A stretch of 64,000 bases of DNA from assembly GCA_023389035.1 (NCBI GenBank), contig JAEWFC010000015.1, positions 366,881 through 430,880 on the forward strand. The letters run 5' to 3'. Positions 53,394-62,026 of this stretch are shown here, one piece after another. The stretch's first letter is position 1. The number at the start of each line of letters is the position of its first letter. A program made the position numbers and the translations under genes. Source of the DNA: Acidobacteriota bacterium. Lineage in GTDB: Bacteria; Acidobacteriota; Blastocatellia; Pyrinomonadales; Pyrinomonadaceae. The notes under the pieces were generated by a model. The model saw nothing but the letters and a program-made list of their open reading frames with translations. It made no database searches and had not been told where the DNA came from.

Positions 53394-55400
53394 CTATTGC
53401 TGAGGGGGCATTCCCGGGAATTGCGGAAGTCCGGCCGGAGCTGCTGTGGCATCAGCGGCATCGATCTTGGCGAGAACGTCGTTGTAGATACGGATGTCGC
53501 CGTCCGCTTCCATTCGCTGTCTCGCTGCTGCGAGGTAATCTGAGAATACCTCGTTACGCTTTGTCGCAAGTGCCTGTTCCATCAGCGTGGTCCGTTGCTT
53601 CGCGAATTCCTCCATGCTGGCGTCTTCACGTTTTGTCACGGCAACGATGTAGTAATTCTCGCCGATCTTGATCGGTGTCTTTGTTACTTCGCCCTCTTTC
53701 AGAGCATATATCGCGTTCTCAAGGGCCTCATTGGTCGTCGCCGCAGGGCCTTCGCCGAGCGGTGAACCGACCGTAAACGCCTTTGCTTCTAGAGCGGTCA
53801 GGTTCTGGCCGCTTGCGGCACCGCTAAGTGCACCTGCACTTCCCGCTGCTGCCAATTGATTCGCGATCTGCTCGGCACGTGCACGTGCCTGCTCGAGCTT
53901 GACCACCTCGACGAGCTGCGACTTGACCTCCACAAATTCAGCATCACGCGGTCCTTTGGTCTCGACCAATAGCGGCAACGCAAAACCGCCCGACACTGGT
54001 ATCTTTTCACCAACGTCGCCCGGGTTCTGCAGTCCGGCGATGCCTTCTTCAAACTGCGGTGAGATACCGATGTTCTCAACCGTATCGCCCGGCTTGATGA
54101 AAGCCGTCTCGCGAACCATCTCGGCCGGTGTCGAATTGGCCTCCGCTGCAAACTGCTGTGCGGTCGCCTGTGCGTCCTTGTTCTCTTTCAGTGCCTGCGT
54201 CGCACGCTCTGCAAGGGCCGCTGCGGCCTCATAAGCACGGCGGTTACGCATACTCACCTCAAGCTCTTTCCTCGCGTCCTCGAACGACTTCGGCACATCC
54301 TCGCCGCGGCGAAGTATAAAGAACCTTCCTTTATAGCTGATCGGCTCGGTTATCTCACCCGGAGCCATTCCCAGCAGACGCTGATACGGATCGTCCGAGG
54401 GCGTCGAAGCCTGTCGGACCGGCCCCGGCAGAGCTCCGCCATTTGCCGAAGTGGCAGCATTCTCAGAATATCCCTTCGCGATCTCAGCAAATTTCTCCTG
54501 CGAAACTGTCTCGCCGCCCTCTTTCAGTCGTGAGACCAGCTCCGCGGCACGAGCCGAGACCTGATTCTCGAACTCCGGCTTCGAGACACGCAGCACGATC
54601 TCTTGTCCCAAAACGCCCGATTTCTTACGTTCCGGCGGCAGTTTGTCATATTCGGCCCTAAGATCTGCTTCTGCGATCGGCAGCTTTTCGCCGATCTTCG
54701 CCGTGCTGACGTAAACGTAGCGGATCTTTTTCTGCGGAACGCTTATGTAATACGACGATTTGTTCTTCTCGAAATAATCCTGAAGTTCCGCATCGGTCGG
54801 AGTGATCGCCTTTGCGAGGTCGGCCGGCGTCAACGCTATGTATGAAAGGTCAAATTTCGTGTTCGAGCGGCGGAAATCTTCGATGATCTCTTCTTCCGAA
54901 ACGGTCACGCCCGATGTGATAAAGGCCTGCAGTTTGCGGCCGCTGACCTCGTCGCGGATCATCTCTTCATAAAACCGCACGCTGCCGTATTGTGCCGTAA
55001 CGCCCTGTTCATAGCGTGTCTGGTCAAAAGGAGTTCCATCTGTCGGCATGTTCTGCGTACGGATAAGTGCAGCAACCTCTGCGTCTGAAGCAGTAAGCCC
55101 AAGCCTTTCGGCCTCAACGCGGATGATCCTTCCCGAGATCGAATTATTCAATGCAGACTTTGCCGGAAACGGCCTGCCCTGCATCATTTGGCTGTACATT
55201 TCCTTTTGCCGGGCGATCTCGCCGACAGTGATGGCCTCGCCGCCGACCGTCGCGACCGTTTCCGTGCTCGCGGAAAGGTTCGCACTCAGATCGCCGCGCG
55301 TCGGGGCATAAAAGAGCACAAGGCTCAGGACCATTACCACTGCGAAGATAAGCAGCACGAAATTACGGGTCCGTTCAAGACGGGTGAAAAGCTTTAACAT
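53394..55400 (-). CDS. PpiD/SurA-type peptidyl-prolyl isomerase, membrane-anchored
   Basis: A 668-residue periplasmic folding factor. The N-terminal anchor (NFVLLIFAVVMVLSLVLFY) is followed by a SurA_N-like helical domain (about 50-215). A parvulin rotamase domain follows (about 260-375, with GGALPGPVRQ and ITEPISYKGRFFILRR), then a second degenerate rotamase and a Pro/Ala-rich tail. The layout is that of PpiD, which chaperones proteins emerging from the Sec translocon. It is divergent from nadK, with a 187-bp gap. Confidence 0.9.
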   Translation of the reverse strand: MLKLFTRLERTRNFVLLIFAVVMVLSLVLFYAPTRGDLSANLSASTETVATVGGEAITVGEIARQKEMYSQMMQGRPFPAKSALNNSISGRIIRVEAERLGLTASDAEVAALIRTQNMPTDGTPFDQTRYEQGVTAQYGSVRFYEEMIRDEVSGRKLQAFITSGVTVSEEEIIEDFRRSNTKFDLSYIALTPADLAKAITPTDAELQDYFEKNKSSYYISVPQKKIRYVYVSTAKIGEKLPIAEADLRAEYDKLPPERKKSGVLGQEIVLRVSKPEFENQVSARAAELVSRLKEGGETVSQEKFAEIAKGYSENAATSANGGALPGPVRQASTPSDDPYQRLLGMAPGEITEPISYKGRFFILRRGEDVPKSFEDARKELEVSMRNRRAYEAAAALAERATQALKENKDAQATAQQFAAEANSTPAEMVRETAFIKPGDTVENIGISPQFEEGIAGLQNPGDVGEKIPVSGGFALPLLVETKGPRDAEFVEVKSQLVEVVKLEQARARAEQIANQLAAAGSAGALSGAASGQNLTALEAKAFTVGSPLGEGPAATTNEALENAIYALKEGEVTKTPIKIGENYYIVAVTKREDASMEEFAKQRTTLMEQALATKRNEVFSDYLAAARQRMEADGDIRIYNDVLAKIDAADATAAPAGLPQFPGMPPQQ

Positions 55401-55587
55401 CGGTATTTACTGATTCAAACTTGAGTTATTGGATTTTTCGGGACAATCCCGTATCTTACCAAACCGCCACCGCTATTCAAAGCGAATTTGGCGGCCGCGG
55501 CACATTGCATCGGCTGCCGGACAGTAAGGGTAAACAGTTCGGCGATCGCGCTTTTTCAAAGTATAATTACCTGACCGATCACCATTT

Positions 55588-56460
55588 ATGCCCGACCGCA
55601 CGATCAAACGAGCAGCCATCGTCGTAAAGCCCGGACATACCGACGCGTTCAAGACAGCCGGAGAACTATCCGCCTGGCTCACCGCACGCGGCGTCTCCGT
55701 TCTTGACGAACCCGTCTGCCCTACCGAAGCGGTCGAAAGCGATCCGGCGTCAGAACCCGATACTTCAAAATGCGATAACGCCGATCTCATCGTAGTGCTC
55801 GGAGGCGACGGCACGATGATCTCGACCGCGCGACTGTTTGGCGAAGCGGACGTTCTGGTGCTCGGCATCAATTACGGCAGTCTCGGTTATTTGACGGATT
55901 TTCGCATCGAAGAGATGTATACGGCGATCGAATCGATACTCGACGGCAGCTATGATATCGACCGACGCGTGATGATCTCGGTCGAACACTGGCGTGGCGA
56001 CCGAATGCTGGCAAAGGGCCGCGTGCTTAATGACGTAGTGATAAATAAGGCCGCTCTCGCCCGCATCATCGAGATCGAGGTCGCCTTAAACGGCCAGTTC
56101 GTAACACGCTACCGTGCCGACGGCCTGATAATCGCAACGCCGACCGGCTCGACGGCTTATAACCTTTCAGCTGGCGGGCCGATAATCTACCCATCGATGA
56201 ACGCGATCGTCGTCACGCCGATCTGCCCGTTCACACTATCGAATCGTCCCATTGTCGTGCCTGACACCGCCGAGATCGAATTAAAATTAGAGAACGAGAA
56301 CGAAGGCGTGATCCTGACCCTCGACGGGCAAATAGGCCACACGATGAAGACCGGCGACCGAGCCGTCATCCGCAAAAGCCGCACAACATTCAATCTGCTC
56401 CAACCCCCGAACCGAAACTATTTCGACGTCCTAAGAAACAAACTGAAATGGGGCCGGTGA
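55588..56460 (+). CDS. nadK: NAD kinase
   Basis: A 290-residue ATP-NAD kinase with the catalytic VLGGDGTMISTARL, INYGSLGYLTDF, and TPTGSTAYNLSAGGPII. Its length matches the family. A TATAAT at 55562-55567 lies 20 bp upstream. The gene is followed by 1.25 kb without genes. Confidence 0.96.
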   Translation: MPDRTIKRAAIVVKPGHTDAFKTAGELSAWLTARGVSVLDEPVCPTEAVESDPASEPDTSKCDNADLIVVLGGDGTMISTARLFGEADVLVLGINYGSLGYLTDFRIEEMYTAIESILDGSYDIDRRVMISVEHWRGDRMLAKGRVLNDVVINKAALARIIEIEVALNGQFVTRYRADGLIIATPTGSTAYNLSAGGPIIYPSMNAIVVTPICPFTLSNRPIVVPDTAEIELKLENENEGVILTLDGQIGHTMKTGDRAVIRKSRTTFNLLQPPNRNYFDVLRNKLKWGR

Positions 56461-56487
56461 GCGCACGAGGCAAACACGCTAGGCCCC

Positions 56488-56535
56488 CAGGCGGCGGAGC
56501 CGTCTTTCCGACGAAGTCGGCGGTTAGCCACGTCC
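56488..56535. repeat. 48-bp dispersed repeat, copy 1
   Basis: First of three direct copies (others at 56569 and 56904) in the 1.25-kb gene-free gap after nadK. It contains two hairpins, GGCGGC-GGA-GCCGTC and CCGAC-GAA-GTCGG, and a tail ending in TTAGCCACGTCC. Copies 2 and 3 carry an extra conserved 80 bp after this unit. Confidence 0.8.
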
Positions 56536-56568
56536 TCCTCCACATCTGATCGTAGGTTGTATTGCCCT

Positions 56569-56702
56569 CAGGCGGCGGAGACGTCTTCCCGACGAAGTCG
56601 GCAATTAGCCACGTCCCTTTAGGGCGTGATTATCGACCGCTCAACGCACAGGGCGTTTTAACGTCCTTACCGCAGCCGGCTTTAGCCACAGATTCTCTTA
56701 AC
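56569..56702. repeat. About 130-bp dispersed repeat, copy 2
   Basis: Begins with the 48-bp unit (first hairpin degraded, second intact) and continues through AGGGCGT, ACGCACAGGGCGTTTTAACG and GGCTTTAGCCACAGATTCTC. The same order recurs at 56904-57032, so the true repeat is about 130 bp. No ORF in it is credible. Confidence 0.75.
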
Positions 56703-56780
56703 TCCATCCTTGAGACCAAGCCGTCGCTCACGCGCGGGCATCTGCTTTTCGCAGATCGCCCGCCTCTGCGACCTCTGCAA

Positions 56781-56860
56781 CTTCATAACCTTAAATCGGT
56801 AACCTTTGCGGCCTTTGCAACTTCAAAACCTTAAATCGGTAACCTTTGCGGCCTTTGCGA
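56781..56860. repeat. 40-bp direct tandem duplication
   Basis: Two adjacent 40-bp copies (56781-56820 and 56821-56860) that differ at two positions, built around TAAATCGGTAACCTTTGCGG. They lie between the two 130-bp repeats. Confidence 0.85.
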
Positions 56861-56903
56861 CTTGGCGTTAAAACCCTCTTGTCCCACGCCTGGACGCTAC
56901 GTT

Positions 56904-57032
56904 CAGGCGGCGGAGCCGTCTTTCCGACGAAGTCGGCAATTAGCCACGTCCTTTAGGGCGTGGATAGCGGCCGCACGACGCACAGGGCGTTTTAACGTCC
57001 TTGCAAAATCGGCTTTAGCCACAGATTCTCTC
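56904..57032. repeat. About 130-bp dispersed repeat, copy 3
   Basis: Same element as at 56569 with both hairpins intact, then AGGGCGTGG, a variable 15 bp, ACGCACAGGGCGTTTTAACG and GGCTTTAGCCACAGATTCTC. The spacing to copy 2 is about 335 bp. Confidence 0.75.
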
Positions 57033-57205
57033 AACCTCAACGTGCTCACCCGTTGGCTTCTGCATTCATCTTTGCCCTGGCCTTTCAAATCGTGCAGATC
57101 GCGCATATCGCGCAATATGCCATCGGGATCGCGCTGCAAACGATTCATAATTTACCGGGACCAGTCCACCGTTTGGATCTTTGACAACTCGATCTCAAAA
57201 ATATC

Positions 57206-57289
57206 GCGTCACCAGAACGCGGCACCAAATGCGTCACCAAAATGCGTCACCAAAATGCGTCACCAGAATCTCACCTATTTGGTGACGCG
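57206..57289. repeat. 13-bp repeats, five direct and one inverted
   Basis: Five consecutive units of GCGTCACCAAAAT (one is 12 bp) at 57206-57269. After a 9-bp gap an inverted copy, TTGGTGACGC, follows. The inverted copy can pair with any of the five, giving alternative hairpins. Confidence 0.8.
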
Positions 57290-57294
57290 CAACC

Positions 57295-57456
57295 GCGGCT
57301 TGCCGCTTTGGTGTGCGGAAAGGCTGTGCCTTTCCGTCAGGCTCCCAATATTTCCGAGGCTGCGCCTCTTATTGGCGTAAAGACCGGGCGTAGCCCGTAA
57401 GATCTTTCAGAGCTTCGGAAAGGCGGAGCCTTTCCACACACCGGCGGGCGTAGCCC
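57295..57456. repeat. Series of six small hairpins with mostly three-base loops
   Basis: In order: 57295 (GCGGC stem, TT loop), 57316 (CGGAAAGGC-TGT-GCCTTTCCG), 57356 (GAGGC-TGC-GCCTC), 57385 (CGGGC-GTA-GCCCG), 57417 (GGAAAGGC-GGA-GCCTTTCC) and 57446 (GGGC-GTA-GCCC). Stem sequences differ between hairpins, but the closing C-G pair and, except in the first, a three-base loop are kept. The second and fifth share the same stem with different loops. A 57480-57640 stretch after these shows only a GCGCCAC/GTGGCGC inverted repeat. Confidence 0.8.
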
Positions 57457-57643
57457 TTAATACGTTTGACCGTGAACCCGATCGCGGACGCAGCCTCGGC
57501 CCGCATTTTCAGCCGATCTTCGACACGGTTTGGCGAAAAAACGCCCAAAGCCCAATAAACCGCGCCACCCTGCGCCAGGCGCGCCAGCACGATGTGGCGC
57601 ACTTATAAGGATTTTAGGACAAAGATCGGCAAAAAAGCCTATT

Positions 57644-57688
57644 TTTGTCCCAGCCTGTCCCAGTCGAACGCACTCACGCTGGGACAAA
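57644..57688. repeat. Inverted repeat TTTGTCCCAG
   Basis: Ten-bp perfect arms at 57644-57653 and 57679-57688, with an extra half-site TGTCCCAG at 57656. It lies just after the end of the minus-strand alkyltransferase-like gene. There is no T-run after the hairpin, so it is not a normal terminator. Confidence 0.55.
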
Positions 57689-57708
57689 CATCGCACTTTT
57701 CGGGTAGT

Positions 57709-58068
57709 TTAGTTCAGCAGAGACGGCTGTCGGTCGATAGGTTCAGATCCCTCAGGCAGCCAGCCGAACTCTTTGAGATCGCAGCGGCCTTTGTCATTGA
57801 ACACGACGCCTTCTTGCTCGAGCATGTCTTGCTGCAGGTTTACCGGAATGGTGAGGCGGCCGGTCGAGCACTTCCCTTGCGAGTTTATGACACGCTGCCA
57901 GGGAACGTTCTCAGAGTCGGCAGCATGCATTGCGTAACCGACAGTTCGCGGCGTGTAGCCTTCGCCGAGGATCGCCGCGATCTGGCCATAGGTCATGACG
58001 CGGCCATTCGGGATCTGCTTGACCAGATCGTAGACCTTAGCCCTGTATTCTTTATCAGTTACGCTCAT
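57709..58068 (-). CDS. Alkyltransferase-like protein (MGMT family, no active cysteine)
   Basis: A 119-residue protein of the DNA-binding domain of O6-alkylguanine transferases: IPNGRVMTYGQIAAILG and TVGYAMHA. The active PCHR motif is replaced by PWQRV (Trp57), which marks ATL proteins that bind alkylated guanine and hand it to nucleotide excision repair instead of transferring the alkyl group. The start overlaps the cyclase gene by 14 bp. Confidence 0.9.
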   Translation of the reverse strand: MSVTDKEYRAKVYDLVKQIPNGRVMTYGQIAAILGEGYTPRTVGYAMHAADSENVPWQRVINSQGKCSTGRLTIPVNLQQDMLEQEGVVFNDKGRCDLKEFGWLPEGSEPIDRQPSLLN

Positions 58069-58702
58069 CGCGGCGTATCAGCACGGTCCTTGCCGGGGCA
58101 CCATCGCCGGTTGAACCAATATATTTCAGCGGCATGCAGATTAGTTCGTAATCCCCCGCGGCGACATTCCTCAGGTCAACGCCCTCGAGAATTATGATCT
58201 CTTTCTCGAGCAGGGCGATGTGAACAGGCTTTCCGGGGCCGCCGCTGCGTTCGATAGAAAGGTAATCAATGCCGACGAGTTTGATATCAGCATCGGCCAG
58301 CATTTGGGCGGTCGCGGGAGTTATGTAGGTGAAATCCTTACGGAAGCCATCTTCCGGCGTTGACCAGAACTCGGAATTGCGTGTTTTGAAGATCACGCGC
58401 TCAACCCCGGAGATATCGCCCAAATGCTGCGGCTCGATCTCGCGAACGTCCGGTCCGACATCGATCACTCGACATGGGCCTATCAGTTTTGCAAGATCGA
58501 GGTCATGCACCTGCTTGGTCCCGTCGATAAAATGGTTCGGTGCATCCACATGCGTACCGGAATGCACACCGAATCTAATGCTCGAGACGTTCGCCGAATC
58601 ACCCCGGGCGATCGCTTTGAAAGATTCGACCGCTGCATCAGGATCGCCTTTATAGATCGGCATATCGCTGCTTATAGCGACCGTTATATCGTGAATTGTC
58701 AT
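58055..58702 (-). CDS. Cyclase-family hydrolase, kynurenine formamidase candidate
   Basis: A 215-residue metal-dependent hydrolase of the cyclase/KynB superfamily with HSGTHVDAPNHF (His47, His51, Asp53, His57). KynB hydrolyses N-formylkynurenine to kynurenine and formate. The rest of the kynurenine pathway in this window supports that role, but the gene is 40 kb away and the family also contains isatin hydrolases and other amidases. It precedes and overlaps the ATL gene by 14 bp. Confidence 0.8.
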   Translation of the reverse strand: MTIHDITVAISSDMPIYKGDPDAAVESFKAIARGDSANVSSIRFGVHSGTHVDAPNHFIDGTKQVHDLDLAKLIGPCRVIDVGPDVREIEPQHLGDISGVERVIFKTRNSEFWSTPEDGFRKDFTYITPATAQMLADADIKLVGIDYLSIERSGGPGKPVHIALLEKEIIILEGVDLRNVAAGDYELICMPLKYIGSTGDGAPARTVLIRRDERN

Positions 58703-58778
58703 AGCTCAAGGATAGTTCACACCTTTTTCGCGGGCAAAGACCTTTGCGAACTTCGCTGCTTTCGGTGAAACTAGGCTT

Positions 58779-59066
58779 ATGGATATCAAACATGTCGAAA
58801 TGAACGGCCGCGGAGCCTTTCGCGCCGTGGGCGAAGACGGCAAAAGCTCCGCAGAACTGACCTACGTCAGCTCGGGAAGCGCGGGTTTTATCATTGACCA
58901 CACCGAGGTTGATGAAGGCCTTCGCGGACAGGGCGTCGGCGAAAAGCTTGTTGAGGCTGCCGTTGACCATGCTCGGTCAAACAATCTCAAGATCCACGCA
59001 ACCTGCCCGTTCGCGATCAAGGTGCTTCGCGAAAACGCCGAATACAGGGACGTTTACTCCGGCTAG
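58779..59066 (+). CDS. GNAT-like N-acetyltransferase (YjdJ type)
   Basis: A 95-residue short acetyltransferase with the acetyl-CoA loop LRGQGVGEKLVEAAVDHAR and the C-terminal CPFAIKVLRE. These mini-GNATs (YjdJ group) have no established substrate. It lies 3 bp upstream of mqnA. Confidence 0.88.
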   Translation: MDIKHVEMNGRGAFRAVGEDGKSSAELTYVSSGSAGFIIDHTEVDEGLRGQGVGEKLVEAAVDHARSNNLKIHATCPFAIKVLRENAEYRDVYSG

Positions 59067-59069
59067 CCG

Positions 59070-59876
59070 ATGGGTCAACCGCGATTATCGGCTTCCAGCT
59101 ACTCGAATACCGCTCCGTTGGTGTGGTCTTTCCTCTATGGCAAGAATCACGGCAAGGTTGAGCTGGTCCTGGACAATGCTCCTGCTCGGTCGGCCGAACT
59201 TCTTGCCGGCGGACGCGTCGATGCTGCCCTGGTCCCGGTCATTGCGTCGCAGTTCATCAGCGATGTCAGCGTTATCCCGGGCGTGTGTGTCGGTGCCAGG
59301 GAAAAGGTTCGCAGCGTTTGCCTCGTGACTCGCGGCCGCGAGCTCGAAGACGTCCGTTCCGTAGCTCTCGATGTCTCATCCCGGACATCGGTCGCCCTTA
59401 CCCGCATCATCTTTCGCGAATTTCTCGGCCATGAGCCTGATTGGCGCGATGCGGCGCCCGACATCGATGCGATGCTCGCCGGATCTGACGCGGCATTGCT
59501 GATCGGTGACCCTGCGTTAGCTATCTCGCACAGAGGCGATGTCGATCTCAGGATATTTGACCTGGTCGAGCTCTGGCGCCGCTATACCGGCCTCGGGTTT
59601 ATCTTTGCGATGTGGATGACGCGGCGCGATAGCTGCCCGATCGATCTTGCAGCGGCCCGTGATGAGGGGCTCGAGCATATTTCTGCGATCGCAGCGAACT
59701 ACGCTGCCGATATCGGGCTTTCGGCCGATGAGATGGCCAAATACCTTACGGAAAATATAAAGTTTGAGGTTGATGCGGGAATGCAGGCGGGGCTTGATCT
59801 GTACCTGGATCTTGCTTTCAAGCACGGGCTGATCGAAAAGCCGGCGGCGATCCGCTACACACCGGCGAATGCGTGA
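59070..59876 (+). CDS. mqnA: Chorismate dehydratase MqnA
   Basis: A 268-residue periplasmic-binding-protein-fold enzyme that makes 3-enolpyruvyl-benzoate in the futalosine route to menaquinone. It starts near LSASSYSNTAPLVWSFLYG and has VDAALVPVIASQF, LDVSSRTSVALTRI and GDPALAI, the expected blocks. MqnC, which acts later in the same pathway, is encoded 0.9 kb downstream; MqnB, MqnD and MqnE are not in this window. Confidence 0.93.
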   Translation: MGQPRLSASSYSNTAPLVWSFLYGKNHGKVELVLDNAPARSAELLAGGRVDAALVPVIASQFISDVSVIPGVCVGAREKVRSVCLVTRGRELEDVRSVALDVSSRTSVALTRIIFREFLGHEPDWRDAAPDIDAMLAGSDAALLIGDPALAISHRGDVDLRIFDLVELWRRYTGLGFIFAMWMTRRDSCPIDLAAARDEGLEHISAIAANYAADIGLSADEMAKYLTENIKFEVDAGMQAGLDLYLDLAFKHGLIEKPAAIRYTPANA

Positions 59877-59886
59877 CCAAAGCCCG

Positions 59887-59991
59887 CTATCCAAAGATGC
59901 CCGAATAAAAAAGCAGCAGCCATCCCGCGACCAAAATAAACACCAGAAGCCCGATATCGCTTGTTCCGAACTGTGATTCTCGATTTTCCAT
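59887..59991 (-). CDS. Small 34-residue membrane peptide
   Basis: A short ORF on the minus strand between mqnA and the YdeI-like gene. It encodes a charged N-terminus and one helix, IGLLVFILVAGWLLLFYSG. A GGAAGG sequence lies 3-8 bp before the ATG, a plausible Shine-Dalgarno. It resembles small respiratory-complex or transporter-associated peptides only by size and shape. No homologue is known to me. Confidence 0.45.
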   Translation of the reverse strand: MENRESQFGTSDIGLLVFILVAGWLLLFYSGIFG

Positions 59992-60109
59992 TACCTTCCA
60001 CCTTGGCAATCAGCGTTCCTTGACCTAAATACGCGAAAATACGCCGCGATCTGTATCACACTTGTACAAGACGCGTTCAGATCGCATTATTTGCCGTCAG
60101 AATGATCGA

Positions 60110-60637
60110 TCAATAGACGGGACGTTTCAGTTCGGCGTGCAATTCGTCGTGGATCAGCTTTCCATCGTTCTTTTTCAGGTGTTCGATGAATATCAGCGAG
60201 GTGTGTATGCGCTTATCGATGTCTTTGAATTTGCCGATAAAATACAGCATGCTGCGCTGCTTCCCTGCCGTCAGGTTGTGGAAGAGGCGATCGCCGTCAG
60301 GGTCCTGATCAAGCACTTCGCGGAGCTCCTCAGGCATCGGCAGGCCGTATCGGCTTTCGTCTTTTGCGATCTCGACCTCGACGCTGTCGCCGGGTTCGAT
60401 GCCGAGCGAGGCCCTGACCTTCTTATTCACCATGATGAAATAAGAACCGTCATAGGGCATCAGCGCGCACTGAAAGCATTCCCTGCCGTTCAGGGTGCAG
60501 ACGATTCGGCGGCTGCCTTTATCAAACTTGATCTTATCGCCTATCGCTGCATCTACAGGTATGAAATGCCAGCCTGATTCCGGTGCGAATTTAGACAGTG
60601 GCGCTGTGAATCTATATTTCCTAGGGCCCTTCGGCAT
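60110..60637 (-). CDS. YdeI/OmpD-associated family protein (DUF1905)
   Basis: A 175-residue protein. The N-terminal beta-barrel DUF1905 domain (KYRFTAPLSKFAPESGWHFI, ending in GDSVEVEIAKDE) is followed by a helical OmdA-like tail. The frame is open 29 codons upstream of the ATG at 60637, but MPKGPRKYRF is the family-like N-terminus. Function is poorly known. The gene is divergent from mqnC. Confidence 0.8.
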   Translation of the reverse strand: MPKGPRKYRFTAPLSKFAPESGWHFIPVDAAIGDKIKFDKGSRRIVCTLNGRECFQCALMPYDGSYFIMVNKKVRASLGIEPGDSVEVEIAKDESRYGLPMPEELREVLDQDPDGDRLFHNLTAGKQRSMLYFIGKFKDIDKRIHTSLIFIEHLKKNDGKLIHDELHAELKRPVY

Positions 60638-60768
60638 CTGATTTAGGTCAAGCTCTTTGCTACAATATTGTTTTGCAGCGTCGGCTGCTTTCCGCTGTAT
60701 TCGGCGTTGAGAAGGTATTCTCACCGAAAGGCGGCACGCATCGCAACAGTTGACGCACTATTAGAACG

Positions 60769-61944
60769 ATGACCACCGACATTCAGCCCATTTTAGACAA
60801 GGCACTGGCCGGCGAACGCCTGACCGCCGACGACTGCACGCGATTGCTCGAATCGCACGATATCGCCCGGATCGGCGTTGCTGCTGACGAGATCCGCCGA
60901 CGCAAGAATCCCGGCGACGTCGTGACGTACATTATCGACCGCAACATTAATTACACTAACGTCTGCAACGTTGTCTGTACGTTCTGCGCGTTCTATCGCA
61001 GGCCCGGAAAGCCGGACACCTACGTTCACTCCATTGACGAGATCTGCAAGCGGATCGACGAAACGATCGAGCTTGGCGGCACGGGCGTTTTGATGCAGGG
61101 CGGACTGCATCCCGACTTTAACATCGAGTGGTACGAAGACTTGCTCAGCACGCTGCATGCGAGGTATCAAGGCTTTCAGCTACATTGCTTTTCACCGCCC
61201 GAGATACACAACATCTCGCTGATCTCAAAGCTCGATTACGTAACTATCCTCCGGCGTCTGAAGGCGGCCGGGCTAAACTCGATGCCCGGGGGCGGCGGCG
61301 AGATACTTGACGACGAGGTTCGCCGGCGCGTTTCGACCAAATGCACCACCGACGAATGGCTTGACGTGATGCGAGCCGTCCATCAGGTAGGCCTGATCTC
61401 GACCGCGACGATGATGTTCGGGATCGGCGACCGCATCGAGCATCGCGTGCGGCATCTTGAGCGCATCAGGCAGGTGCAGGACGAAGCTCTGGCAAATAAA
61501 GCGTCGGATCCCGGTTATGGGGAATTTACTGCCTTTATACCCTGGACGTTCCAGCGTGAGAACACCGCTCTCGGCCGCAAGATCACCGAAGAGCCGACCG
61601 GCGTCGATTATCTCAAGATGCTCGCAGTTTCGCGGCTGTTTCTGGATAATGTGCAGCACATTCAGGCATCGTGGCTGACCCAGGGCGTTCGTTTGGGGCA
61701 AACAGCGCTGCGTTTTGGGGCCGACGATATGGGTTCGATAATGATCGAGGAAAACGTGGTATCAGCCGCAGGTGCCAACAACGAGGCCAACGAGGCCGAT
61801 CTGCGTTACCAGATCCGCGAAGCAGGCTTTCGGCCGCAGCAGCGCGACATACTTTACAACTACATCGACCGAGACGATTCCGTTTCGCTGGACCGGTCCG
61901 GCTCGATGCTGCTCAAACAGCTTTCTGTCGCGTTCGCCGATTGA
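60769..61944 (+). CDS. mqnC: Cyclic dehypoxanthinyl futalosine synthase MqnC
   Basis: A 391-residue radical SAM enzyme of futalosine-dependent menaquinone synthesis. The cluster cysteines are Cys66, Cys70 and Cys73 in NYTNVCNVVCTFCAFYR, with QGGLHPDFNIEWYEDL and the C-terminal GADDMGSIMIEENVVSAAGA. Length and blocks match MqnC rather than MqnE. It is followed by array C. Confidence 0.95.
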   Translation: MTTDIQPILDKALAGERLTADDCTRLLESHDIARIGVAADEIRRRKNPGDVVTYIIDRNINYTNVCNVVCTFCAFYRRPGKPDTYVHSIDEICKRIDETIELGGTGVLMQGGLHPDFNIEWYEDLLSTLHARYQGFQLHCFSPPEIHNISLISKLDYVTILRRLKAAGLNSMPGGGGEILDDEVRRRVSTKCTTDEWLDVMRAVHQVGLISTATMMFGIGDRIEHRVRHLERIRQVQDEALANKASDPGYGEFTAFIPWTFQRENTALGRKITEEPTGVDYLKMLAVSRLFLDNVQHIQASWLTQGVRLGQTALRFGADDMGSIMIEENVVSAAGANNEANEADLRYQIREAGFRPQQRDILYNYIDRDDSVSLDRSGSMLLKQLSVAFAD

Positions 61945-62026
61945 CCGCTCGGTGAAAACTACGACAGGCTCCCCGGCAAGCGCTCCCCCGCACGCAAACC
62001 GCCGCACATTTATCTAAAAAAGCCTT

